The notes beneath the pieces were generated by a model. It saw only the letters and a program-made list of their open reading frames with translations. It made no database searches and was not told the DNA's origin. The position numbers were made by a program, and so were the translations under genes. From contig NZ_QVMU01000001.1 of assembly GCF_003605645.1 (NCBI RefSeq), positions 496,001 through 560,000 on the forward strand: a stretch of 64,000 bases of DNA, written 5' to 3'. Shown in pieces: positions 16,478 to 25,790 of the stretch (its first letter is position 1; each line of letters begins with the position of its first letter). This stretch comes from Vibrio sinensis. GTDB taxonomy: Bacteria > Pseudomonadota > Gammaproteobacteria > Enterobacterales > Vibrionaceae.

Positions 16478-19180
16478 ATGAGCAATCTAAGTAATTTTTT
16501 AAAACCTAAATCCGTTGCGGTTATTGGGGCTTCAATAAAGCCACTTAGAGCTGGCAACATAGTCATGAAAAATTTATTACAGGGCGGGTTTAACGGCGCA
16601 ATCATGCCAGTTACTCCAAAGTACAGTTCTGTATGTGGTGTACTCGCTTATCCTAGTATCGACTCACTCCCCATCATTCCCGATGTTGCAGTGCTTTGCA
16701 CAAACGCTTCTCGAAACATATCGCTGTTCCAACAACTTGCCGAAAAAGGCGTTAAGTCCGTGATTGTTTTGTCTTCGGATATGCACTTTTTGGGCATCGA
16801 TGAAATCGAGCTTCAAGATACTTGTTTGGCAATTGCCAGAGATGCTGGGATGCGCGTTTTGGGCCCCAATAGTTTAGGGATGATTCTTCCTTGGCATAAT
16901 TTTAATGCTTCGTTCTCTCCTGTAACGGCTCAAGCTGGTCAGATTGCGTTTATTTCTCAATCTGCGGCTATGTGCACGACAATTCTTGATTGGGCAAACG
17001 ACAAGAATATCGGGTTTTCCGCCTTTATTTCCTTAGGTAATGCCATTGATATCGATTTTGCCGATCTACTTGATTATTTAAGTACCGATAGTCATACCCA
17101 AGCGATACTTTTGTACGTAGACACAATAAAAGATGCAAGGCGTTTTATGTCGGCGGCAAGAGCGGCATCTCGAAATCGCCGAATTTTGGTACTTAAAGGC
17201 GGTCGTACTCAAGCTGGGCGACTCGCAGCTAAAGCTCACACGGGCGGCAACGATACTTTAGATCTGATTTATGATTCCGCTATTCGCCGTACTGGTATGC
17301 TACGAGTTAATAACTCCCACGAGTTATTTGCAGCCGTAGAAACACTGACCCACTCAGTACCTTTGCGTGGCGAGCGGCTTGCAATTATTACTAATGGTGG
17401 TGGCCCAGCAATAATGGCGGTTGATACCCTTCTTGAAAGAGGTGGAAAACTGGCGCAGTTAGATGAAGAGCTCATGGAAAAGCTCAGTGAAGAACTGCCC
17501 ACTAGTTGGAGTCATAATAACCCTATTGATATGATGGGTGACGCCGACCATTCTCGTTACGTCGCGACCATTAATGCACTGATGGACAGTGATTGCGCTG
17601 ATGCTATTTTAATTATGCACAGTCCCTCGGCTATTGCTCTTTCAGAAGAAACAGCACAAGCCATTGTGGACGCGGTGCACGCTCATCCAAGAAAAAAACG
17701 CTTCAACATCTTAACCAATTGGTCTGGTGAATTAACGGCAAAACCAGCTCGACAGATTTTCACTCAAGCTGGTATTCCAACCTATCGAACACCAGAAAGT
17801 GCTGTTGTTGCATTTATGCACCTTGTGGAGTATCGACGTAATCAAAAACAACTCATGGAAACCCCAACAACTGCTGAACCGGTTCACGTTTCCGAACTTC
17901 AAAGTGCCAAAAAATGGGTTGAAGAAAAACTACTGGATAAATATACAGTCAATTTAGATACTCACCAAATTGGGCACTTTTTGACGAGTTTTAACTTCAA
18001 AATCCTTCCAACTTGGATTGCATCCGACAGTAGCGAAGCGGTACATATTGCTGAGGAAATTGGATATCCAGTCGCTGTAAAGCTTCGTTCTCCTGATATA
18101 CCTCATAAGTCCGATGTTCAAGGTGTAATGCTTAACCTACGCAATAGTAACGAAGTTGCCGCGGCGTCTCAGGCCATTTTGGACCGTACCCAACTGTCAT
18201 TCCCATCCGCTCACATTCATGGATTATTAGTTCAGGGAATGGCCAAACTTGCTGGCGGTGAAGAACTGAGAATTAAAGTCAAAAGCGATGAAACATTTGG
18301 CCCAATAATCCTATTAGGCCAAGGGGGTTCTGAATGGGATGAAGCATTAGATGCAGCGTCGGCTTTACCACCGTTAAACATGACTTTGGCGCGGTATTTG
18401 ATTATTCGTGCCATTAAAGGCGGTAAGATTAGGCCGCAAAAACTGCCAGAGCCTATGGATATTGACGGGTTGTCAGAAGTACTCGTTAGAATTTCACAAA
18501 TGATAGTTAACTGCCCGCAGGTGCATGAACTGGATATCCATCCACTACTTGCAAATGGCAAAGAGTTTACCATCATCGATGCTGATTTAACGCTTCGTCG
18601 CTACACTGGTGACGCTCAACAACGTTTGGCTATTCGCCCTTATCCAAGTGAATACGAGGAAGAAACCCAGCTTAAATCCGGGGAAATCGTGATGATTCGC
18701 CCTATTCTTCCTGAAGATGAACCCCTTCATGCCGGCTTTATTCATAACGTTTCTAAAGAAGATCTATACAAACGATTCTTTACCGAAATCGGCGAATTCA
18801 ATCACGAGGCCCTAGCTAATTTGACTCAGATTGATTACGACAGAGAAATGGCATTTGTCGCAGTTCGCCAATCTATTGATGGTAACCAAATCATCGGCGT
18901 GTCACGGGCACTGATCAATCATGACAATACAGATGCTGAATTCGCGATTCTAATACGCTCAGATCTTAAAGGGTGCGGATTGGGAAAAATTTTGATGAGT
19001 AAAATCATCACCTATTGCCAAGCAAAAGGCACTCTGCAAATGTCAGGCATGACGATGCCAACCAATCGAGGAATGCTCATGTTGGCACAAAGCCTTGGTT
19101 TTAAACTTGAGGTGTCATTTGAAGATGGAACTGCGGATATGGTTCTTCCGATGACCGAACATTCATCGGATAGTAACTAA
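16478..19180 (+). CDS. pat: Protein lysine acetyltransferase Pat (YfiQ/PatZ)
   Basis: A 900-residue two-part protein. The N-terminal 700 residues are an NDP-forming acyl-CoA synthetase-like module: a CoA-binding region (KSVAVIGASIKPLRAGN), a succinyl-CoA ligase part and an ATP-grasp part (YPVAVKLRSPDIPHKSDVQGV). The C-terminal 160 residues form a GNAT acetyltransferase domain (IRSDLKGCGLGKILMSKII). It acetylates lysines of metabolic enzymes such as acetyl-CoA synthetase. The ATG at 16478 aligns with the E. coli N-terminus and has GGGAAG ahead of it; the ATG at 16463 is an alternative. Confidence 0.93.
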   Translation: MSNLSNFLKPKSVAVIGASIKPLRAGNIVMKNLLQGGFNGAIMPVTPKYSSVCGVLAYPSIDSLPIIPDVAVLCTNASRNISLFQQLAEKGVKSVIVLSSDMHFLGIDEIELQDTCLAIARDAGMRVLGPNSLGMILPWHNFNASFSPVTAQAGQIAFISQSAAMCTTILDWANDKNIGFSAFISLGNAIDIDFADLLDYLSTDSHTQAILLYVDTIKDARRFMSAARAASRNRRILVLKGGRTQAGRLAAKAHTGGNDTLDLIYDSAIRRTGMLRVNNSHELFAAVETLTHSVPLRGERLAIITNGGGPAIMAVDTLLERGGKLAQLDEELMEKLSEELPTSWSHNNPIDMMGDADHSRYVATINALMDSDCADAILIMHSPSAIALSEETAQAIVDAVHAHPRKKRFNILTNWSGELTAKPARQIFTQAGIPTYRTPESAVVAFMHLVEYRRNQKQLMETPTTAEPVHVSELQSAKKWVEEKLLDKYTVNLDTHQIGHFLTSFNFKILPTWIASDSSEAVHIAEEIGYPVAVKLRSPDIPHKSDVQGVMLNLRNSNEVAAASQAILDRTQLSFPSAHIHGLLVQGMAKLAGGEELRIKVKSDETFGPIILLGQGGSEWDEALDAASALPPLNMTLARYLIIRAIKGGKIRPQKLPEPMDIDGLSEVLVRISQMIVNCPQVHELDIHPLLANGKEFTIIDADLTLRRYTGDAQQRLAIRPYPSEYEEETQLKSGEIVMIRPILPEDEPLHAGFIHNVSKEDLYKRFFTEIGEFNHEALANLTQIDYDREMAFVAVRQSIDGNQIIGVSRALINHDNTDAEFAILIRSDLKGCGLGKILMSKIITYCQAKGTLQMSGMTMPTNRGMLMLAQSLGFKLEVSFEDGTADMVLPMTEHSSDSN

Positions 19181-19210
19181 GTGGGTTAAGCTCGTTATTA
19201 AATCAATAGT

Positions 19211-19243
19211 TCAGCAGCATAACGACACTATTTATGCTGCTGA
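19211..19243. terminator. Terminator between convergent pat and yhaJ
   Basis: TCAGCAGCATAA (19211-19222) pairs with TTATGCTGCTGA (19232-19243); T-rich sequence follows on the + strand (TTTAATTTTC). Confidence 0.75.
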
Positions 19244-19269
19244 TTTAATTTTCTGTCTTTTGTTTATCG

Positions 19270-20157
19270 CTATTTTAATTTCCAGTTACGTTTCAAATAC
19301 TGAATGCACCAAGATTTAGCTTCACCTATCTGGTTTCGTTTCCAAGCCATAATGACATCAACAGAGCGTATTTCAGTGGAAGCAATTTGCTTTAGTGCGC
19401 CAGATTTGATCAGTTCGTTGGCAATCGTGGTCGGTAAAGTTCCTATACCGAGCCCTGCTTTCAACGCTTCGATTTTTGCCGGTAAATTTGTCACCGTTAA
19501 TCGTGGTTGTTTTTGCAAAATATTAATACTAATGGCAGGTTGCTCTCGAGCCGTATCGGCAATGGCAATTACGCGATACTTTTCTCTGGCAGCTTCGTCG
19601 AATTCACCGTTACGTTTGTGCACATAATGATCAGATGCGGCAACCCAAACCATTGATATTTTGCCGATTACTTCTGATTTTACGTCCAACGGTAGGTTAT
19701 CTAACTTAGGACAGACTAATAAATCGGCACGACCATTCTCAAGTGATTCCCAGCACCCGGCTAGTATCTCTTCTTGCAAACGAACTCTGGTACTGCTTAC
19801 ATTACCGAGCGCTTCCACCATGGGAAAAAAGTTCTCAACCGCGATAACACCATCAAATGCTAAGGTGACGTCCAACTCCCAACCATTGGCTAACAAACTT
19901 GCATCATGCACGAGTTTTTCTGTGGCGCTTAAGATGGTGCGGCCCCGCTCAAGTATCAATTTCCCAGATTCAGTAAATACCGCTTTGTGCCCAGAACGGT
20001 CAAAAATCATGATATCAAGATCTTGTTCTAGCTTTTGTATTTGATAGCTCAAAGATGATGGTGCTCGATTGAGTTCATTTGCAGCAGCAGCAAAACTACC
20101 ACGACGATCAATAGCATCCAATATGTGCAGAGCTTCCAATGTAATCGGACTTTGCAA
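19270..20157 (-). CDS. yhaJ: LysR-family regulator YhaJ
   Basis: A 295-residue LysR-type regulator with the winged helix at residues 5-65 (LHILDAIDRRGSFAAAANEL) and a substrate-binding effector domain. The sequence follows E. coli YhaJ closely, including FDRSGHKAVFTESGKLILERGR, VIAIADTAREQPAISI and DVIMAWKRNQIGEAKSWC. YhaJ is known to respond to aromatic breakdown products and to control yqjF and virulence genes in enterobacteria; targets here are unknown. The gene next to it on the same strand is a 25-residue ORF, not a classic target. Confidence 0.88.
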   Translation of the reverse strand: MQSPITLEALHILDAIDRRGSFAAAANELNRAPSSLSYQIQKLEQDLDIMIFDRSGHKAVFTESGKLILERGRTILSATEKLVHDASLLANGWELDVTLAFDGVIAVENFFPMVEALGNVSSTRVRLQEEILAGCWESLENGRADLLVCPKLDNLPLDVKSEVIGKISMVWVAASDHYVHKRNGEFDEAAREKYRVIAIADTAREQPAISINILQKQPRLTVTNLPAKIEALKAGLGIGTLPTTIANELIKSGALKQIASTEIRSVDVIMAWKRNQIGEAKSWCIQYLKRNWKLK

Positions 20158-20303
20158 TGACGACTCCTTGTACTAATTAGTTCGTTCTTTTAATGGGTAG
20201 CATCGATACTGACACAAACTTTAACAATGATAACAGTTAGCAATAATCGTCTAACGTTAAGGTGATTTGATAAAGGAAACGCTAAAAAGAAACTATCCAA
20301 AAA

Positions 20304-20330
20304 GCAAAAAGCCAGCATGCTTGCCGGCTT
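20304..20330 (-). terminator. Terminator of the 25-residue membrane ORF (- strand)
   Basis: On the - strand, AAGCCGGCA pairs with TGCTGGCTT through a G-U pair, with T-runs (TTTTTGCTTTTT) after it. On the + strand the same position is an A-C mismatch, so it is built to work on the - strand. Confidence 0.82.
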
Positions 20331-20391
20331 ATCTATCTGCTGTATTCAAAATGCTTCATTCAAAAAGTAAGAAAAATTGGGTGAATGAAGA

Positions 20392-20469
20392 TTATTTTGA
20401 ACTAGCCATCTCTTTTTTAACCATAATGGCAGCTGCCACGATGAAAGCAATGATTAGACCTAGTTCCAT
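20392..20469 (-). CDS. 25-residue single-span membrane protein
   Basis: The frame reads MELGLIIAFIVAAAIMVKKE then MASSK and a stop: a single hydrophobic span (residues 3-17) followed by lysines, so the C-terminus probably faces the cytoplasm. The ribosome site AGGGGG (20475-20480) is excellent, five bases from the ATG. A terminator suited only to this strand lies 60-90 bp past the stop. I do not recognise a family. A longer frame on the opposite strand (20267-20497) lacks such signals. Confidence 0.65.
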   Translation of the reverse strand: MELGLIIAFIVAAAIMVKKEMASSK

Positions 20470-20656
20470 TAATTCCCCCTGCTGTTTACGCGTATAAGTC
20501 AAGATATTTAGCGCAGTCATTGTAACAGTAACAAAATTTCTGGATAGGGATTAATCAAAACAATTATATTTTTAGGGACTCAGATCAACATTTCACCGCA
20601 AGTGCCCTTGAGACTCAATTACAAACTCAGTTTTAAGTCTTTTTTTGTTAGTAAAT

Positions 20657-20908
20657 TTACTTAATTGTCGCTTTGCCACCAATTATTTTATAAGCCGGTG
20701 TTCCGCGAATTAACGCATCTCGTGCAAAGGTGTTTCCACAGTTTGGGCATAGGCACTCGCTTGTCGTAAAATCTTTCGCTATACGCTCTTTAAAACACTT
20801 AACTAACGCCCCTTTGCCTCCTTTGCGATATTTAAACAGTACAGTTTTACACTTAGTACAAATCACATCGACGGTTTTCACCGGTTGCTTTGAATTAGGT
20901 TTAGCCAT
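20657..20908 (-). CDS. Small zinc-ribbon protein
   Basis: An 83-residue basic protein with two CxxC knuckles (CTKC near residue 17 and CPNC near residue 54), the usual four-Cys zinc ribbon. Its function is unknown. The ATG at 20908 lies 8 bp inside the end of sgrR and is preferred over the longer frame to 20965, which would read MILAKSGLNQ with no homology expected. The overlap suggests translation coupled to sgrR. Confidence 0.7.
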   Translation of the reverse strand: MAKPNSKQPVKTVDVICTKCKTVLFKYRKGGKGALVKCFKERIAKDFTTSECLCPNCGNTFARDALIRGTPAYKIIGGKATIK

Positions 20909-22616
20909 CGTTATTATCCGTATCACATAAGTGCTCTGGTTTAACCCAGACTTGGCTAAAATCAAACCAACCTAAAGCGTTACATTTTGCATTTTGCAGT
21001 GTGCCACAATGATCTTTATTGACCCCCAACCAACAATGAAACATCGGGATGAGTTGCATCTCTTTTGCAAGTGAGGTTCCTAATTCACGCCACGGAAACA
21101 CCACATCAGCTTCACTACGCCAGTGCTGAACAATATTAGTCCAATACGCGAAATCACCCTCACGACTAAGCGGTTCAATATCCCCATAGTCAAATAGCCA
21201 CCCAACGAGCGCATCTTCTCTATGATTAGAGATCCCCATTGCTTTCACCCAAATATCAATATCATGAGGTTGGGGTTGCTCATCATCGTAACCAATCAAT
21301 TCAACGTCTAGCTTATCTTCTTTCAACAAGGTTTCTAAACACTTTACTAAAGTCGGAAACATCGGATGTTGTGCTTGAAAAGCTATTCGTACTTTTCGGT
21401 ACGCTGGCGGCGATACGTAGTGGCCATAATAAGAATGATGATACCAACCAGGTTTTAAACCATGCGCAGGTAAAACACCTAGTTCGACAATTTTATCTTG
21501 TGGTAGTCGCTGAAATAAATTGAGAGAACTTAAACGTGAACTAAAATAATTAGCCCAATCATCTGTTCGTGCTAAACCAGAGCGACGATTAAGCAGTAAA
21601 TACGTGCAACCTGGGTCGAGTTTTACTTCATCATGAATCGGAGTAGTTTGAGGTTTTATCGGGTTTGATAAACTTGGAAAAACCATTGAAGAATGCGCCG
21701 CATCGATAAGCCACACTTCTACGCGATCTATTAATGGACGAAAGCCAAAATAACCATCAAAAGCTTGCAACACAAGACGCTTGTCATCATTCTGGACCAC
21801 TTTGTAAGGGCCAGTTCCAACCGGAAATACGTCATGATTTTCCATCCGATCTTGTTTTGAAAGCAGAATTTTGGCACATGATTCAGACAAAAGAAGATCT
21901 AGATAAAAATCTGGCGACTCCAATGTGATATCAATAATTAGGTGGCCCGGTGATGTGACGTCTTCAATATGGGCATAAAGTTTGTTTTCTCGTAATGCTC
22001 GAATACTATTCATAGCGACGTCAACCGAGAGTATATCGCCATTGTGAAAACGAACACTCGGGCGTAAATAGAAACGCCAATGTGTCGGAGTAACCATTTC
22101 CCAGGTATGTGCCAAATCACCAACCAAATTTTCATGATCATCAAGCTTGGTTAAGCCACTAAATACTTGATGAACAATGTGTTGTTCAGAACGACGTAGA
22201 GGCTTTTGAGGATTGAGTGTGGTTAATGGGCGATAGTAAGGCAAACGAACAACTTGCTGCCCTTCTTGATGCTGAATACCAAGATAGTTTTCGACTACTT
22301 TTGCCAGTTTCGCCGTATCTTGATCGAGCACTTTTAGTGCCTGGCTGATTTTTCCTTCTTCAAGATAACGACGAGCGAGATTCTCACTAACATCAGCACG
22401 ATTACGTTTGAAATTGAGTTGAGATAACTTTCCCCGGCCAGGTGATGGATGCCATTCAATCCAGCCCTCTTCTTCCATTTTATTAAGAACAATTCTCGCA
22501 TTACGTCGAGTACAACAAAGGATATCCGTTATTTCATCGAGTTGGACGCCGCTATCTTGACCATCATAGTGCTCAAACAATGTTTCAAATTGCACTCTTA
22601 AACGAGGACTGCTCAT
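20901..22616 (-). CDS. sgrR: SgrR-family transcriptional regulator
   Basis: A 571-residue protein. The N-terminal 115 residues are an SgrR-type winged helix (LDEITDILCCTRRNARIVLNKMEEEGWIEWHPSPGRGKLS), and the rest is a solute-binding (SBP_bac_5) domain without signal peptide (PLRRSEQHIVHQVFSGLTKLD). In E. coli SgrR senses sugar-phosphate stress and switches on the sRNA sgrS. I found no sgrS-like or setA gene beside it, so the target here is unknown. The following zinc-ribbon gene overlaps its stop. Confidence 0.85.
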   Translation of the reverse strand: MSSPRLRVQFETLFEHYDGQDSGVQLDEITDILCCTRRNARIVLNKMEEEGWIEWHPSPGRGKLSQLNFKRNRADVSENLARRYLEEGKISQALKVLDQDTAKLAKVVENYLGIQHQEGQQVVRLPYYRPLTTLNPQKPLRRSEQHIVHQVFSGLTKLDDHENLVGDLAHTWEMVTPTHWRFYLRPSVRFHNGDILSVDVAMNSIRALRENKLYAHIEDVTSPGHLIIDITLESPDFYLDLLLSESCAKILLSKQDRMENHDVFPVGTGPYKVVQNDDKRLVLQAFDGYFGFRPLIDRVEVWLIDAAHSSMVFPSLSNPIKPQTTPIHDEVKLDPGCTYLLLNRRSGLARTDDWANYFSSRLSSLNLFQRLPQDKIVELGVLPAHGLKPGWYHHSYYGHYVSPPAYRKVRIAFQAQHPMFPTLVKCLETLLKEDKLDVELIGYDDEQPQPHDIDIWVKAMGISNHREDALVGWLFDYGDIEPLSREGDFAYWTNIVQHWRSEADVVFPWRELGTSLAKEMQLIPMFHCWLGVNKDHCGTLQNAKCNALGWFDFSQVWVKPEHLCDTDNNDG

Positions 22617-22692
22617 AAAGGGGGAAGCTCATTAAATATCACTACATATGAGTTTTCCCCATTTACCGGCAAATATCAAGTAATAGAGTCAC

Positions 22693-22926
22693 TTATTGAA
22701 TTGGAAGACTGGCATGTTGCGCTATCAGCTCAAGTTGTTGAAGATTATCTAGTTTTATTGACCACTTTGTCTCTGCCCCATGAGCACTAATGACGTTTGC
22801 ACCTCGACCGATGAGTTGAAGTGCGTCGATCTCAGCTTGTAATGTGACCATATGTGTTCCGACCATTTTCACGACTAGCTCATGAGCAGTCACAATGATT
22901 TTTCCACCATCAAAATCAATGACCAT
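22693..22926 (-). CDS. DUF3389-type small protein
   Basis: A 77-residue protein that resembles the vibrio DUF3389 family (FDGGKIIVTAHELVVKMVG then VTLQAEIDALQLIGRGANVISAHGAETKWSIKL). The function is unknown, and there is no membrane span. It starts 2 bp after the menI stop and probably shares its transcript. Confidence 0.6.
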   Translation of the reverse strand: MVIDFDGGKIIVTAHELVVKMVGTHMVTLQAEIDALQLIGRGANVISAHGAETKWSIKLDNLQQLELIAQHASLPIQ

Positions 22927-22928
22927 TT

Positions 22929-23399
22929 CTACTTACTCACATTCACTGTGTTTAATGACTTTGCTTTCGTTTTTGCCCCACGTACTTTCTGAACTGAAAT
23001 GGTTAAACGGCTAGTACAAACCAAACGTTCACGTTCATCAGTAATATTGATTTGCCATACTTGGGTCGAGACACCGATGTGAATTGGCGTCGCTTTACCT
23101 ATAACATGCCCCTCTCGCATAGCACGTACATGATTAGCATTAATATCTAATCCCACACAGTATGAATCTTCATCTACGCAGAAGTTCGCAGCGACAGAGC
23201 CCAACGTTTCAGCCAGTACCACGGAAGCCCCGCCATGCAACATACCTAGTGGCTGATGAGTGAAATGACAAACCGGCATGGTCGCACAGATGTAATTTGG
23301 GCCAAGTTCGGTATAAATAATATTGAGGTGTTCCATCAATGTATTTTTTGAACTTAAATTCAGACGTTCTAGATCGATTGGGCGCTTCCAAATACTCAT
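22929..23399 (-). CDS. menI: 1,4-dihydroxy-2-naphthoyl-CoA hydrolase (hotdog thioesterase)
   Basis: A 156-residue hotdog-fold thioesterase. The motif LGMLHGGASVVLAETLGSVA and the run GLDINANHVRAMREGHVIGKATPIHIG match E. coli MenI (YdiI) closely, with the catalytic Glu in VLAETLGS. MenI hydrolyses DHNA-CoA in menaquinone synthesis; family members also act on other acyl-CoAs, so substrate assignment is by homology. The C-terminal 20 residues (TKAKSLNTVNVSK) extend past the usual end. It is divergent from the M48 protease gene. Confidence 0.87.
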   Translation of the reverse strand: MSIWKRPIDLERLNLSSKNTLMEHLNIIYTELGPNYICATMPVCHFTHQPLGMLHGGASVVLAETLGSVAANFCVDEDSYCVGLDINANHVRAMREGHVIGKATPIHIGVSTQVWQINITDERERLVCTSRLTISVQKVRGAKTKAKSLNTVNVSK

Positions 23400-23479
23400 T
23401 GTTTTTTCCTACAGTTCAGTTACCAGTATTGTAACCCAGTGTTATGATAAACAATATTGTGTTTGAAATGGAGAGTTCA

Positions 23480-24271
23480 ATGAGCCCACTATCTAAGGTA
23501 GCTTCTTTTCTCGCTATAGTTGGAATCGTCGGATGCAGCGCTTCACCTACTGGAAGAAATCAACTTTTACTTTTTTCTGATAAGGATATGAGCCATCTTG
23601 GTGCACAATCTTTTGAAGAAATGAAAAAACAAACACCGATCAACAAAGACCAAAAAATTAATCGTTACGTCCAATGCGTGGCGAAATCAGTCACTAAACA
23701 TGTACCTAAGCAATCTGGGTTTAATGATTGGGAAGTGGTTGTTTTTGATAGCGATCAAGTCAATGCATTCGCTTTGCCTGGTGGAAAAATTGGGGTATAT
23801 ACTGGCTTGTTGAAAGTCGCAAAAAACCAAGACCAGCTGGCTACAGTTATTGGGCATGAAATTGCTCATGTGTTAGCTGACCATAGTAATGAACGATTAT
23901 CACAATCCCAACTCGCCAATGCTGGACTACAGATTACCGACATTGCCCTTGGCGCTTCAAGTTATTCACAATACCGTGGGATGACAATGAGCGCGCTAGG
24001 ACTTGGCGTTCAGTATGGGCTGATACTTCCGTATGGCCGAACTCAAGAATCTGAAGCAGATATTGTAGGTTTAGACCTTATGGCGAAATCAGGATTTGAT
24101 CCTAATCAGAGTATCGACTTGTGGAAAAACATGGCAAAAGCATCAAACGGTAATCAACCACCGGAACTGCTTTCAACCCACCCATCGCATAATACGCGCA
24201 TTAAAGATCTCAATCAGAAAATTAACTCGATGCCAAACTTTAATGTCGCCAAGCCAAATTGCACATTGTAG
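23480..24271 (+). CDS. M48-family metalloprotease lipoprotein (LoiP/YcaL type)
   Basis: A 263-residue protein with a lipoprotein signal ending AIVGIVGC, a zinc site HEIAH within VIGHEIAHVLADHSNERLSQ, and the third ligand in ESEADIVGLDLM. It is likely an outer-membrane-anchored periplasmic protease for quality control, like LoiP or YcaL in E. coli. The ATG at 23480 is chosen because GGAGAG (23470-23475) lies four bases ahead and the lipobox is then at a normal distance; upstream ATGs at 23444 and 23468 are less good. Confidence 0.87.
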   Translation: MSPLSKVASFLAIVGIVGCSASPTGRNQLLLFSDKDMSHLGAQSFEEMKKQTPINKDQKINRYVQCVAKSVTKHVPKQSGFNDWEVVVFDSDQVNAFALPGGKIGVYTGLLKVAKNQDQLATVIGHEIAHVLADHSNERLSQSQLANAGLQITDIALGASSYSQYRGMTMSALGLGVQYGLILPYGRTQESEADIVGLDLMAKSGFDPNQSIDLWKNMAKASNGNQPPELLSTHPSHNTRIKDLNQKINSMPNFNVAKPNCTL

Positions 24272-24390
24272 TGATAGCGTAAACCGCACTCGCCTGCTGA
24301 CATGTCAGTGTCAGATTGTTAATACTTCTTTTATTAAGATCTCTTCTATATTTTGATTACTGCATAGACTTGATTACTCCATAGAATAGA

Positions 24391-24420
24391 AAAAGGAGCG
24401 ATTTACTCGCTCCTTTTGTT
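24391..24420. terminator. Bidirectional terminator between M48 and M50 protease genes
   Basis: AAAAGGAGCGA (24391-24401) and TCGCTCCTTTT (24407-24417) pair perfectly around a five-base loop; the two flanking genes converge here. Confidence 0.9.
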
Positions 24421-24443
24421 TAACTGAATATGTCTTAGTTTGG

Positions 24444-25526
24444 TTAAGTGCCAAGAATCAACATTGGCAGGCTGAGTAACGCATCACCAGAAGATGCTAA
24501 GTACCACATAATGCTTGTTAGACCACATACTAAAGCGACATACCACACGATAGAAACCACCTGACCATAACGATCCAGTGGTAAAAGGTGGCTACGGTGG
24601 CGTCCGCGCCATTCCAAAACGATTTCAATCATCCCCAATGCGAGGAAAAGCCCGAATAACGTTAGCCCCAGATAATAACTTAATGCTACCCCTGCCAATG
24701 CAGCAAGGCCACAAAGAACAATGCCGACGACACTGTTCATGGAAAAGCTGATGCTCTTTAAAATATGACCACCATCAAGGGGCAAAATAGGTAGTAAGTT
24801 AAAGAGGTTTAAGAACGCGTTAAAACCGGCCAATGCAGCAAAAAACAATGAACCCGTCACCCAATAAGCGATCAAGAGTACGACTGACAGAACAAAACCA
24901 AACATTGGCCCCATTATCGAAATAACGACGTTTTGCCAACGAGTGTTGATTTTATCGTCACTAACCGCCAACCCACCAAGAAATGGGATTAAATACATAC
25001 CTTTGGTTTTCATACCAAAGTACTTCATTGCTTTGACGTGTCCATATTCGTGAACCACTAGACACGCAATGAGTGCCAACGCGAATTGAAAAGAAAACAA
25101 CCATGAATAAGCGGCCAAACTTGCTGATGCAAGAACGACTTTAATCAATTTGGCACTTTTGAGCGCTTTCATGCCTAGCGAAACTAAACCAATAAGGCTA
25201 AAACGTCGTTCTACTGGCGGCGGGCTAAAAGGAACTTGGCGTTCAATGTCTTTTTCATTGCGTGATCCTGATGCTTGCTCTTCACCGTTGACCGTTGCGC
25301 TATATTCAATCGAAAATGGTTGCCACTGCAAATTCAAATCTAACTGACAAATAAGAGCTTGGTCACCATTCATCAAGGTAAACTGATGGGAGGCTTCATC
25401 ACCTCGTTCAGAGTCAGCATTTAACTGGGAAACCAACTGATTGTCCCAAAAAAGTTGTTGCCACCCTGCCATAGACCCTTCTAGGCGCAGCGGTTTATTT
25501 AAAAAGCTAATGGACAATAATTCCAC
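24444..25526 (-). CDS. M50-family (site-2-protease-like) membrane metalloprotease
   Basis: A 360-residue protein: about 130 soluble residues, then several membrane spans. The zinc motif is HEYGH in CLVVHEYGHVKAMKYFG and the second motif is LPLDGGHIL, both hallmarks of site-2-protease-type enzymes. It is shorter and differently arranged from RseP and lacks a PDZ domain, so it belongs to another M50 subgroup. Substrates are unknown. It converges on the M48 protease gene. Confidence 0.85.
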   Translation of the reverse strand: MELLSISFLNKPLRLEGSMAGWQQLFWDNQLVSQLNADSERGDEASHQFTLMNGDQALICQLDLNLQWQPFSIEYSATVNGEEQASGSRNEKDIERQVPFSPPPVERRFSLIGLVSLGMKALKSAKLIKVVLASASLAAYSWLFSFQFALALIACLVVHEYGHVKAMKYFGMKTKGMYLIPFLGGLAVSDDKINTRWQNVVISIMGPMFGFVLSVVLLIAYWVTGSLFFAALAGFNAFLNLFNLLPILPLDGGHILKSISFSMNSVVGIVLCGLAALAGVALSYYLGLTLFGLFLALGMIEIVLEWRGRHRSHLLPLDRYGQVVSIVWYVALVCGLTSIMWYLASSGDALLSLPMLILGT

Positions 25527-25608
25527 GAATTTGACCTACAATATTGCTATATAAACTCGCGCCATTATGCCTAACTCCACTATAGGCGTAAAGAAATGAA
25601 GCTTTAAT

Positions 25609-25621
25609 GTGACATTGTCAC
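25609..25621. other. matS site (MatP binding site)
   Basis: GTGACATTGTCAC fits the matS consensus exactly. It is intergenic, between the divergent M50 protease and PhnA-family genes, about 13 kb right of dif. Confidence 0.87.
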
Positions 25622-25790
25622 TCCAATTAACCTACTGATGCACTTCAATTTGTTGGCTATATGACCAATTCGGTCAATACATTGTCAGTTTTGAACCTCA
25701 AATCTGCGGTTTACCGAATACCCCTTTCTTTTCCAATGATAAAGTGGATAATAACCCCCGTTATTAATCCCGACTATATGTGAGTCCATT

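Noticed and set aside
20267..20497. 76-codon + strand frame opposite the 25-residue ORF
   Set aside because: No ribosome site, biased composition, and it runs across a - strand terminator; the - strand ORF explains the signals better.
20901..22616. Possible sgrS small RNA next to sgrR
   Set aside because: No hairpin with a ptsG-pairing region or divergent sRNA promoter was seen beside this gene.
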